From an uncultured Clostridia bacterium (GTDB lineage Bacteria > Bacillota > Clostridia > TANB77 > CAG-508): a stretch of 7,259 bases of DNA. Position numbers and translations under genes: made by a program. The DNA lies in contig CALXPX010000131.1 in assembly GCA_944390305.1 (NCBI GenBank), forward strand, positions 1-7,259, in the 5' to 3' direction. Shown piece by piece: positions 1-5,729 of this stretch; within the stretch, counting starts at the first letter, position 1; each line of letters starts with the position of its first letter. The notes below the pieces were generated by a model. That model saw only the letters and a program-made list of their open reading frames with translations, was not told where the DNA came from and searched no databases.

Positions 1-719
1 AAACAAGAAGATGGGATCCAAGAATGGCTGAATATATATTCCAAGCTAGAAATGGTATCCATATTATTGATTTACAAAAGACATCAAAAAAATTAGATGA
101 GGCTTATGCTTTTATAAAAGAGCAAGCAGAAGATGGAAAAACAATTTTATTCGTAGGAACAAAGAAACAAGCTCAGGACTGTGTAAAAGAAGCAGCTGAA
201 AAAAGTGGAATGTTCTATGTAAATGAAAGATGGCTTGGAGGAACATTAACAAACTTCAAGACTATCAGAAAAAGAATTGAAAGATTAAAAGAATTAGAAA
301 AAATGCAAGAAGATGGAACTTTCGATGTATTACCTAAAAAAGAAGTTATTCTATTAAAGAAAGAAATGGATAAACTTGAAAAGAATTTAGGCGGAATAAA
401 AAACATGGAAGTAGTTCCAGATGTTATATTTGTAGTAGATCCTAAGAAAGAACATATAGCAATAAAAGAAGCTAGAAAATTAGGTCTACCAATAGTTGGA
501 TTAGTAGATACAAACTGTGATCCAAATGATGTAGATTATGTAATACCAGGAAATGATGATGCAATTAGAGCTGTAAAATTAGTTACAGACGTATTAGCAA
601 ATGCAGTTATAGAAGGAAAGCAAGGAGAAATTTTAGAGACAGAAGAAGAACAACCACTTGAAGAAAGTGAAGAAATGAGTATGGAAGAGGTTGTTGCAAA
701 TTCAGAAGAAAATGAATAA
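1..719 (+). CDS. rpsB: 30S ribosomal protein S2, 5'-partial
   Basis: This is small-subunit ribosomal protein S2, which binds near the head/platform junction of the 30S subunit and is needed to load S1. The reading frame is open to the left edge: codons from position 3 read TRRWDPR directly before the first ATG at 24. This matches the family's conserved HQTRRWNPKM segment, so ATG 24 is an internal methionine and about 20 N-terminal residues lie outside the window. Visible family blocks are AEYIFQARNGIHIIDL, FVGTKKQAQ, ERWLGGTLTNF, PDVIFVVDP, GLPIVGLVDTNCDP and the IPGNDDA stretch. The C-terminal tail (about the last 30 residues) is rich in Glu, a variable region in S2 proteins. It is followed after 25 bases by tsf, the usual rpsB-tsf pairing. 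Identity is secure; only the true start is unseen. Confidence 0.97.
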   Translation, partial: TRRWDPRMAEYIFQARNGIHIIDLQKTSKKLDEAYAFIKEQAEDGKTILFVGTKKQAQDCVKEAAEKSGMFYVNERWLGGTLTNFKTIRKRIERLKELEKMQEDGTFDVLPKKEVILLKKEMDKLEKNLGGIKNMEVVPDVIFVVDPKKEHIAIKEARKLGLPIVGLVDTNCDPNDVDYVIPGNDDAIRAVKLVTDVLANAVIEGKQGEILETEEEQPLEESEEMSMEEVVANSEENE

Positions 720-730
720 TTTTAATAAAA

Positions 731-736
731 GGGAGG
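731..736 (+). promoter_or_regulatory. Ribosome binding site that sets the tsf start
   Basis: GGGAGG lies eight bases before ATG 745. It places the tsf start there rather than at the in-frame ATG 691, which is still inside rpsB and has no such site. Confidence 0.85.
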
Positions 737-744
737 AATTTATT

Positions 745-1623
745 ATGATTACTGCGGCTCAAGTAAAAGAGTTAAGAGAAAAGACAGGTGCAGGTATGAT
801 GGACTGCAAAAAAGTTTTAACAGAAACTAATGGAGACGAAGAAAAAGCAATAGAATTATTACGTGAAAGAGGAATTATGAAAGCAGCTAAAAAATCTGAC
901 AGAATAGCAGCAGAAGGATTAGTTGAAACATATATTTCAGAAGACGGAAAAATAGGTGCTATTGTAGAAGTTAATGCAGAAACAGACTTCGTTGCTAAAA
1001 ATGCAGATTTCCAATCTTTTGTTAAAGATGTTGCAAAACAAGTTGCTGTAAATAATCCAGCAAATGTAGAAGAATTATTAGCACAAAAATCTATTTCAAA
1101 TGATACTCTTACAGTTCAAGAAGTTTTAACAAATAATGTTGCTACTATTGGTGAGAATATGTCAATAAGAAGATTTGCTAGATTTGAAACAGAAGGAAAA
1201 GTATCAAGCTATATTCATGGAGATGGAAAAATAGGTGTATTAGTAGATATGGAAAATGCAGATGATACTCTTGCTAAAGATGTATGTATGCATATAGCAG
1301 CTGCTAAACCAGAATTCTTATCTGAAGCTGATGTTCCAGAAGAAAGAGTAAACAAAGAAAAAGAAATATTAAAAGCTCAAGTTATAAATGAAGGAAGACC
1401 AGAAGCTGTTGCAGAAAAAATAGTTGCTGGAAGACTTGGAAAATTCTATGGAGAAATTTGCTTATTAGACCAAGAATTCGTAAAAGATCCAAGCCAAAAG
1501 GTTGGTAACTTAGTATCTTCAAAAGGAGCTAAAATTAATAGATTTGCTAGATTCGAAAAAGGCGAAGGAATTGAGAAAAAAGAAGAAAACTTTGCTGAAG
1601 AAGTTGCTAAACAATTAAAATAA
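745..1623 (+). CDS. tsf: Translation elongation factor Ts
   Basis: EF-Ts is the cytoplasmic nucleotide exchange factor that releases GDP from EF-Tu. The protein is 292 residues, close to the usual length for this family in Firmicutes. The N-terminal UBA-like domain (about 1-55) starts MITAAQVKELREKTGAGMMD. The EF-Tu-contacting core follows and contains the family signature TDFVAKN at 80-86. The C-terminal half carries the second subdomain, with a conserved NEGRPE block and a closing FARFEKGEG stretch. The frame is open upstream to ATG 691, but that would overlap rpsB, and the strong Shine-Dalgarno at 731 favours 745. The gene ends with tandem in-frame stops (TAATAA) and a strong intrinsic terminator, so the rpsB-tsf transcript probably ends here. 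Confidence 0.97.
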   Translation: MITAAQVKELREKTGAGMMDCKKVLTETNGDEEKAIELLRERGIMKAAKKSDRIAAEGLVETYISEDGKIGAIVEVNAETDFVAKNADFQSFVKDVAKQVAVNNPANVEELLAQKSISNDTLTVQEVLTNNVATIGENMSIRRFARFETEGKVSSYIHGDGKIGVLVDMENADDTLAKDVCMHIAAAKPEFLSEADVPEERVNKEKEILKAQVINEGRPEAVAEKIVAGRLGKFYGEICLLDQEFVKDPSQKVGNLVSSKGAKINRFARFEKGEGIEKKEENFAEEVAKQLK

Positions 1624-1628
1624 TAAAA

Positions 1629-1664
1629 AAAGATTATAGCATGAAAATGTTATAATCTTTTTTT
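1629..1664 (+). terminator. Intrinsic terminator of the rpsB-tsf operon
   Basis: A 14-base-pair stem (including one G-U pair) is formed by 1629-1642 and 1647-1660 around a GAAA tetraloop. It is followed by a run of seven T ending at 1664. It starts six bases after the tsf stop. Upstream A residues could pair with the T run, so it may also work on the opposite strand. Confidence 0.9.
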
Positions 1665-1677
1665 ATGTGTTTAGGTA

Positions 1678-1706
1678 TTGACAAAAAGAAAAATTAGGCA
1701 TAATAT
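1678..1706 (+). promoter_or_regulatory. Sigma-A-type promoter of the metal-resistance unit
   Basis: A perfect -35 box TTGACA (1678-1683) is separated by 17 bases from a -10 box TAATAT (1701-1706). The predicted transcription start near 1713 falls inside the palindromic repeats that follow, which is the expected layout for repression. Confidence 0.75.
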
Positions 1707-1738
1707 ATGCATATATGTGCATATATGTGCATATGATA
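1705..1738 (+). promoter_or_regulatory. Probable ArsR/SmtB-type operator, three phased units
   Basis: The 10-base unit GCATATATGT occurs at 1709-1718 and 1719-1728, with a diverged third copy at 1729-1738. Read as palindromes, there are three ATATG/CATAT units: 1705-1714 with no spacer, then 1713-1724 and 1723-1734 with a TG spacer. The central one extends to a perfect 8-2-8 palindrome, CATATATG-TG-CATATATG, at 1710-1727. The units overlap the -10 box and the expected transcription start. ArsR/SmtB repressors bind AT-rich imperfect palindromes in such positions, so autoregulation by the next gene is inferred. Confidence 0.65.
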
Positions 1739-1743
1739 ATATG

Positions 1744-1750
1744 AAGGGGG
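1744..1750 (+). promoter_or_regulatory. Ribosome binding site that sets the repressor start
   Basis: AAGGGGG lies five bases before ATG 1756. The frame is open upstream to TTG 1678, but that codon is part of the -35 box and the extension would translate the operator. The start at 1756 is therefore preferred. Confidence 0.8.
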
Positions 1751-1755
1751 AAAAT

Positions 1756-2121
1756 ATGGAAAAGGAATATATTTGTGAAGAGAAAAAGTTACATGAAAAT
1801 GAATTATATGAAGCAAAGAAAAAAGCAATTTCTATTGATATGAATAGAGAGCTAGCAGAAATGTTTAAAGTGTTTGCAGATGAAACAAGACTTAGAATTA
1901 TATGTAGCTTACTAAATGAAGAACTATGTGTTTGTGATTTATGTGAGTTACTTTCTTTAAATCAATCAACTGTATCTCATCAACTACAAACTTTAAGAAA
2001 TTCCAAGTTAGTAAAGTATAGAAAAGAGGGAAAACAAGTGTATTATACATTAGAGGATGAACATATTGACGCAATACTTCGTATGGCAATTGCGCATATT
2101 AAAGAAGAAAATAGAAAATAA
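1756..2121 (+). CDS. cadC: ArsR/SmtB-family metal-sensing repressor, CadC-like
   Basis: This is a 121-residue winged-helix repressor expected to release its operator when it binds a soft metal (Cd, Pb or Zn). It has the ArsR/SmtB core: FKVFADETRLRI (37-48), the metal-box segment ELCVCDLCEL (56-65) with Cys58 and Cys60, the recognition helix QSTVSHQLQTLR (70-81) and the beta-wing YRKEGKQVYYTL. Compared with S. aureus CadC as I remember it, Cys7, Cys58 and Cys60 of the N-terminal soft-metal site fall at the same numbers. The dimer-interface zinc-site residues Asp101, His103, His114 and Glu117 do too. The second N-terminal cysteine (CadC Cys11) is absent, while Cys50, Cys63 and His13 are extra possible ligands. 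The gene sits 44 bases before a P1B-type ATPase and just after a palindromic operator, so it probably controls both genes. The family call is firm; the exact metal is inferred. Confidence 0.88.
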   Translation: MEKEYICEEKKLHENELYEAKKKAISIDMNRELAEMFKVFADETRLRIICSLLNEELCVCDLCELLSLNQSTVSHQLQTLRNSKLVKYRKEGKQVYYTLEDEHIDAILRMAIAHIKEENRK

Positions 2122-2165
2122 TTTAAATTAACTAGATTTAAAACTAAAATGAAAGGAAGAGCAAA

Positions 2166-3998
2166 ATGGATAAAGAGGAAAATAACAAATTAAAAATAAT
2201 TTTATATATATTAAGTTTAATATTATTTATAGTGGGATTTATACCAGCAATAGAAAATTATAGACTAATAATTTATCTATTATCAGTAATTTTTGCGGGT
2301 TATGATTTAATAATTGAGGGAATAAAAAATATATTTCATCTGAATTTTGAAGAAGATACATTAATGACAATTGCTATAATTGCAGCTTTTATAATAGGTG
2401 AATATCCTGAAAGTGTAGCTATAGTTTTACTATTTAAATTAGGTGAATTTATAGAGGATAAAGCTATTGAAAAAACAAATAGTAATATAAATGGAATTGC
2501 TAAGCTTCAAGTTAAAACAGCTAATATAATAAAAGATGGAAAAGAAGAAGTTATAAATGCAAAAAAACTAAAAAAGGGAGATAAAATTTTAGTAAAAGTA
2601 GGAGAAGTAGTATCAGTAGATTGTAAAATTATAAAAGGAGAAACATCACTAGATACTTCAAGTTTAACTGGAGAAAGTGAACCTAGAGAAGTAGAAAAGG
2701 GAGATGAAATTTTATCTGGAGCAGTTAACTTAAGTGGAGTAATAACTTGCATAGCAATTAGAGATTATAATGATTCAGCTATATCTAAAATAGTAGATTT
2801 AGTTTATGAAGCTACAAATAATAAAGGAAAAAAAGAAGAGTATATAACTAAATTTTCAAGAATATATACACCAATTGTTATTATAATGGCTATTTTGCTT
2901 GCTATTATCCCAGTTGTATTTGGTCAGGATTTTATAATATGGATTAAAAAAGCATTAGTATTTTTAGTAGCATCTTGCCCATGCAGTATAGTAATATCAA
3001 TACCACTTGCATATTTTTCATGCATAGGAGCTATTTCTAAAAAAGGAATGCTTATAAAAGGAACAAAGCACATAGAAGACTTAGCAAAAGCAACAGTTAT
3101 TGCTATGGATAAAACTGGAACGATAACTACTGGAAAAATGAATGTTAAAGAAATTCATATTTTAGATGAGGATATTACTAATGAACAAATCCTTGAATAT
3201 GCGTATAGTTTAGAAAGTAATTCTAACCATCCAATATCTACTGCTATTGTAAGGTATGCTGAATATAATAGAATTAAAAAGTTGGATGTAAAAAAACAAA
3301 AAGAACTAGCAGGACTTGGCATTTTGGGATATATTAATGAAGATAAAATTTTGATCGGAAATATTAAATTTTTAGATAAGATGAAGATAGAAAGATATAA
3401 AGAGCTAAATATTCCTGAAAGTGCTATAATAATTTCTAAAAATGATGATATACTAGGATATATTATTTTAAAAGAAGAAATAAGAAGTAAGGTAAAAGAA
3501 ACTATAGAAAGATTAAAAGAATTAGGCATAAAAAAAGCAGTAATGCTTACAGGAGATAATATTAAAAATGCAGAAAAAATTGCTAAAGAGTGCGGAAATA
3601 TAGAATTTAAGGCTGACTTACTTCCAGAGGGTAAAGTAGAAGAGATAAAGAAAATTAAACAAAATAACAAAGTAATATTTATAGGTGATGGAATAAATGA
3701 TAGTCCAGTACTAGCAAATGCAGATTTTGGAATTGTCATGGGTGAAGGAACAGATATTGCAGAAAGTGCAGCAGATAGTATATTAATTTCTAATAATATT
3801 AATGCGTTACCTACAATAGTCAGTATTGCAAGAAAAACAATAAAAGTAGTAAATGAAAATATATTTATATCATTACTTGCAAAATTAATAGTTTTAATTT
3901 TAGGACTTATAGGAATAGCTCCTGTATGGCTTGCTGTAGCAGCAGATACAGGAATCACACTGCTTACAGTATTAAATTCTATTAGAATATTTAAATAA
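2166..3998 (+). CDS. cadA: P1B-type heavy-metal exporting ATPase (Zn/Cd/Pb), no N-terminal metal-binding domain
   Basis: This is a membrane pump that couples ATP hydrolysis to export of divalent soft metals. The 610 residues hold the complete P-type core: actuator motif TGES (168-171), CPC metal-binding motif in a membrane helix (271-273), phosphorylation motif DKTGT with Asp315, P1B-specific HP pair (355-356), TGDN (462-465) and GDGIND (507-512). Lys573 and Asp594 in the last two membrane helices fit the Lys and Asp typical of the Zn/Cd/Pb subclass (ZntA K693 and D714), against a copper or cobalt pump. Hydrophobic segments lie near 10-29, 33-50, 65-77, 82-95, 234-252, 262-285, 566-583 and 585-600, the usual eight. 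The N-terminus enters the first membrane helix after about nine residues, so the ferredoxin-like HMA domain of typical CadA/ZntA proteins (700 or more residues) is missing. AGGAAG precedes ATG 2166. It is likely co-transcribed with the repressor upstream. Confidence 0.92.
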   Translation: MDKEENNKLKIILYILSLILFIVGFIPAIENYRLIIYLLSVIFAGYDLIIEGIKNIFHLNFEEDTLMTIAIIAAFIIGEYPESVAIVLLFKLGEFIEDKAIEKTNSNINGIAKLQVKTANIIKDGKEEVINAKKLKKGDKILVKVGEVVSVDCKIIKGETSLDTSSLTGESEPREVEKGDEILSGAVNLSGVITCIAIRDYNDSAISKIVDLVYEATNNKGKKEEYITKFSRIYTPIVIIMAILLAIIPVVFGQDFIIWIKKALVFLVASCPCSIVISIPLAYFSCIGAISKKGMLIKGTKHIEDLAKATVIAMDKTGTITTGKMNVKEIHILDEDITNEQILEYAYSLESNSNHPISTAIVRYAEYNRIKKLDVKKQKELAGLGILGYINEDKILIGNIKFLDKMKIERYKELNIPESAIIISKNDDILGYIILKEEIRSKVKETIERLKELGIKKAVMLTGDNIKNAEKIAKECGNIEFKADLLPEGKVEEIKKIKQNNKVIFIGDGINDSPVLANADFGIVMGEGTDIAESAADSILISNNINALPTIVSIARKTIKVVNENIFISLLAKLIVLILGLIGIAPVWLAVAADTGITLLTVLNSIRIFK

Positions 3999-4007
3999 TA
4001 GAATTTA
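3973..4007 (+). repeat. Inverted repeat across the ATPase stop codon
   Basis: A perfect 12-base arm pair, TAAATTCTATTA (3973-3984) and TAATAGAATTTA (3996-4007), flanks an 11-base loop. The stop codon 3996-3998 lies in the right arm. No T run follows, so it is not a standard intrinsic terminator. It could protect the mRNA 3' end or be a chance product of AT richness. Confidence 0.4.
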
Positions 4008-4030
4008 TAAATACAAATTACAAAAAGCAA

Positions 4031-4059
4031 TTGACAAATATAAAAGTTAAATGTATAAA
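4031..4059 (+). promoter_or_regulatory. Promoter of the lectin-fold protein gene
   Basis: TTGACA (4031-4036), a 17-base spacer, and TATAAA (4054-4059) give a near-consensus sigma-A promoter about 50 bases before the start codon at 4111. The gene is thus probably transcribed independently of the metal unit. Confidence 0.75.
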
Positions 4060-4100
4060 ATATTATAGGAATGAAATTTCGAAAAACACTAATGAAATAT

Positions 4101-4106
4101 GGGGGA
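4101..4106 (+). promoter_or_regulatory. Ribosome binding site that sets the start at 4111
   Basis: GGGGGA lies four bases before ATG 4111. The in-frame ATG at 4099 sits directly upstream of this site and has no purine-rich site of its own, so 4111 is preferred. Confidence 0.7.
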
Positions 4107-4110
4107 AAAT

Positions 4111-4503
4111 ATGTCAAAAGAAAGAAAAATAGAAAATCTAAAAAACAAAAAGTTATTAATATTAATTATAGTTGTAATTCTAATAGGAATAATAGTAGGA
4201 AGTATATTAATAAGAAATGTAATAGTAAATAAAAGAGCAGAAGAAGAAAAATATAAATTAGGAGAAAATACAAGTTCAAGTCTAATTGCAAAATACATAA
4301 GAAAAGGAATAACAATTGGAGGAATAACAGGAACATTAGAAAGCTTAAATACGTCTGATGCAACAGCAACCTCAGCAGATATAATGAATGGAAAAACAGC
4401 ATATGTAAATGGGCAAAAAATAACAGGAACGTATGTTCCTTCAACAAACTACACATTTACAGATTCATTAGATAATGAAGTAAAAGTACCACGGAGGATT
4501 TAA
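4111..4503 (+). CDS. Membrane-anchored protein, N-terminal fragment of a frameshifted FGE/lectin-fold gene
   Basis: This 130-residue frame is the front part of a gene that continues in another frame at 4493. A short basic N-terminus (MSKERKIENLKNKK) is followed by one hydrophobic segment at about residues 15-36 that would act as a signal anchor. Lys/Glu-rich residues and an outer region come next. The outer region contains IRKGITIGGITGTLE, then DATATSADIMNGKTAYVNGQKITGTY. This 'GGITGT...NGKTAYVNG.KITGT' module is one I associate with tail-fibre-like and other repetitive surface proteins of Firmicutes and their phages. The frame ends in PRRI then TAA. CGG in that tail is the only in-frame CGG found in the window, suggesting that the last four codons are not genuine coding sequence. 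The function is unknown; it is most likely the anchor and stalk of the C-terminal domain. Confidence 0.7.
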   Translation: MSKERKIENLKNKKLLILIIVVILIGIIVGSILIRNVIVNKRAEEEKYKLGENTSSSLIAKYIRKGITIGGITGTLESLNTSDATATSADIMNGKTAYVNGQKITGTYVPSTNYTFTDSLDNEVKVPRRI

Positions 4504-4504
4504 A
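4486..4504 (+). other. Frameshift site joining the two halves of the lectin-fold gene
   Basis: In the first frame the sequence reads GTA CCA CGG AGG ATT TAA. Dropping one base (C at 4492) gives GTA CCA GGA GGA TTT AAA, that is VPGGFK. This runs without a stop into VVNPDANVEDGIVIEDV. The repaired protein would have 405 residues. Coding character continues on both sides with no intergenic gap, which supports a one-base insertion or an assembly error. A programmed +1 shift is possible but less likely. Confidence 0.8.
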
Positions 4505-4525
4505 GTAGTAAATCCAGATGCTAAT

Positions 4526-5329
4526 GTGGAAGATGGAATAGTAATAGAGGATGTAAGTGGAGGAGATAGTAATACAAAGGGAAGTCAATTTGTATGGGTA
4601 CCAGTAGGAAAAATACAAACCACTAATGGAGAAAAAGAAATAATACTAGGAAGATATAGTTTTGATAGTGAAGGTAAACCAAGTGCATATTCAGGCTTTT
4701 ATAAAGAAGAAACGCCTAGTGAACATGCTGAAACTGTATTTGTAAATACAGTAGCAAAAGATATAGAAGATTTTTTGTATAAAGCTAATTTAAATGGTGG
4801 ATATTATATAGGACGCTACGAGGGAGGCGATGGATCTTACGGTTATAGATATCCAAGGACAAGTAGTACAAGTGACAACAACCCAATAGTATGTAAAGCA
4901 GGAGTGTATCCATATAATTATATAACACAACAACAAGCAGCAACTCTTTGCCGAGATATGTATAATAGTAGTAATTTCACAAGTGATTTAATAAATAGTT
5001 ATGCATGGGATACAGCAATATTTTTTATACAAGAGTGTAACAAAGATGAAGATTATTCTGTACAAAATAGATTGCAAGATACAATTGCAAAATGTGGAGA
5101 AGCAACAGATGGAACAAATAAAGATGAAAGATGTAATATATTTGATATGGCAGGAAATACAAGAGAATGGAGTACTGAAACGAATGCTAATACAAGTCCC
5201 CTTCTTCCTTTAGTTTGTAGAGGAGGGAGCTATTATACTAGTGATAGTGGAGTTACTACTAGCAATCGTACTGCTACTCTAAAAGGTGATGATGCATATC
5301 ATTCATGCAGACCAATTCTATATTTGTAA
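4526..5329 (+). CDS. FGE-sulfatase / C-type-lectin-fold domain, C-terminal fragment of the frameshifted gene
   Basis: This frame starts formally at GTG 4526, but protein-like sequence in it begins at 4493 (GGFKVVNPDAN) and continues the upstream fragment. The GTG is therefore unlikely to be a true start. The 267 residues resemble the formylglycine-generating-enzyme-like (SUMF1) fold: FVWVPVG (22-28), YYIGRYEGG (93-101), NIFDMAGNTREW (204-215), RGGSYY (232-237) and a terminal CRPILYL. The cysteine pair that catalytic FGE enzymes carry shortly after the RGGSF-type motif is absent here, so it is probably a binding domain and not an active oxidase. Such folds serve as the variable ligand-binding module in targets of diversity-generating retroelements. 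The 3' end from 5228 has a distinct codon pattern, described separately. The natural ligand is unknown. Confidence 0.75.
   Translation: MEDGIVIEDVSGGDSNTKGSQFVWVPVGKIQTTNGEKEIILGRYSFDSEGKPSAYSGFYKEETPSEHAETVFVNTVAKDIEDFLYKANLNGGYYIGRYEGGDGSYGYRYPRTSSTSDNNPIVCKAGVYPYNYITQQQAATLCRDMYNSSNFTSDLINSYAWDTAIFFIQECNKDEDYSVQNRLQDTIAKCGEATDGTNKDERCNIFDMAGNTREWSTETNANTSPLLPLVCRGGSYYTSDSGVTTSNRTATLKGDDAYHSCRPILYL
5228..5326 (+). other. Possible variable region at the 3' end of the lectin-fold domain
   Basis: From 5228 to 5278, 16 of 17 codons end in C or T. All five threonine codons here are ACT, whereas 12 of 19 threonine codons earlier in this fragment are ACA. A run of NNY codons at the very 3' end of a lectin-fold domain is what adenine-directed mutagenesis of an AAY-rich template would leave. 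The segment lies between the conserved RGGS and the closing CRPILYL. No template repeat or reverse transcriptase is visible, so this is a hypothesis only. Confidence 0.35.
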
Positions 5330-5361
5330 CTCTGAACATTTGCGAATATGAAGATATGAGC

Positions 5362-5381
5362 ATAATTTATTATGAAATTAT
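5362..5381 (+). repeat. Small AT-only hairpin after the lectin-fold gene
   Basis: ATAATTT (5362-5368) and AAATTAT (5375-5381) form a perfect 7-base-pair stem with a 6-base loop, 32 bases after the stop. No T run follows directly, so it is at best a weak 3'-end structure. The rest of the 5330-5450 stretch shows no gene. Confidence 0.3.
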
Positions 5382-5451
5382 AAAGTATAATATTAATTGT
5401 TTGGAAATTTACTATATGGAATCAGTTTTTTTACGGTTTACCATAAAATTG

Positions 5452-5480
5452 TTGACATCTAGTATAATTTGTGATAAAAT
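5452..5480 (+). promoter_or_regulatory. Strong promoter of the rpmG-secE-nusG-rplK operon
   Basis: TTGACA (5452-5457) is followed after exactly 17 bases by TAAAAT (5475-5480). TG one base before the -10 box makes it an extended -10 promoter. The predicted start near 5487 leaves a leader of about 78 bases before rpmG. Confidence 0.8.
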
Positions 5481-5483
5481 ATT

Positions 5484-5514
5484 CTAGCGTATGTAGATTT
5501 AATGCATACGCTAG
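5484..5514 (+). repeat. Perfect 10-bp inverted repeat at the transcript start
   Basis: CTAGCGTATG (5484-5493) and CATACGCTAG (5505-5514) are perfectly complementary across an 11-base centre, with two more inner pairs possible (U-G and A-U). It begins only four bases after the -10 box and is followed by AGTAAAAG, not by T residues, so it is not a terminator. It could be a repressor operator or a 5' stabilising hairpin. Confidence 0.6.
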
Positions 5515-5564
5515 TAAAAGTTATAAGATAACAATATAAAGAGTTTAAGCTGGAGGTGTATAAA

Positions 5565-5729
5565 ATGGCTGCAAAAGGAGCAAGAGAACATATAACATTA
5601 GAGTGCACAGAGTGCCACAATAGAACATATGTTACGGATAAAAATAAGAAAAACAATGCAGAAAGATTGGAATTAAAAAAATATTGTAAATTCTGCAAAA
5701 AACATACAATGCATAAAGAAACAAAATAA
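5565..5729 (+). CDS. rpmG: 50S ribosomal protein L33, zinc-ribbon form
   Basis: L33 is a small protein of the large ribosomal subunit near the E site. The 54-residue product reads MAAKGAREHITLECTEC at the start and has two CxxC pairs, Cys14/Cys17 and Cys41/Cys44. This makes it the zinc-binding (C+) type and not the cysteine-free paralogue that many Firmicutes also carry. The length is typical for the family. GGAGGTG at 5552-5558 sits six bases before the ATG. It is the first gene after the promoter at 5452 and lies 23 bases before secE, the common rpmG-secE-nusG order of Firmicutes. Confidence 0.95.
   Translation: MAAKGAREHITLECTECHNRTYVTDKNKKNNAERLELKKYCKFCKKHTMHKETK

Noticed and set aside
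24..26. ATG 24 as the start of rpsB
   Set aside because: The frame continues upstream as TRRWDPR, which is conserved S2 sequence, so this methionine is internal.
1709..1738. Short tandem repeats as a CRISPR or satellite array
   Set aside because: The units are 10 bases with no spacers, only two and a half copies, and form palindromes over a promoter, which fits an operator.
1678..1755. Extended N-terminus of the ArsR-type repressor from TTG 1678
   Set aside because: It would translate the promoter and operator, and the strong ribosome binding site lies just before ATG 1756.
3155..4117. Long minus-strand open frame of 320 codons opposite the ATPase
   Set aside because: It lies antisense to a fully motif-supported P-type ATPase and its translation is a low-complexity Ile/Phe/Ser-rich string. 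This is a shadow of AT-rich coding sequence on the other strand.
4089..4456. Minus-strand open frames opposite the N-terminal lectin-fold fragment
   Set aside because: They encode Leu/Phe-rich low-complexity strings, have no family resemblance and overlap a promoter-led gene on the + strand.
4526..4528. GTG 4526 as an independent translation start for the C-terminal fragment
   Set aside because: No ribosome binding site has suitable spacing (GGAGG at 4493 is 28 bases away), and coding-like sequence in this frame extends upstream to 4493.
5427..5433. Run of seven T as an intrinsic terminator of the lectin-fold gene
   Set aside because: No stable stem lies immediately upstream. The only nearby pairing, TATGG with CCATA, spans the T run itself.
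5463..5468. TATAAT as the -10 box of the rpmG promoter
   Set aside because: It is only five bases from the TTGACA box. TAAAAT at 5475 has the correct 17-base spacing and an upstream TG.
5305..5487. 60-codon + strand frame after the lectin-fold gene
   Set aside because: It overlaps the end of the lectin-fold domain in another frame, has no ribosome binding site and runs across the rpmG promoter.
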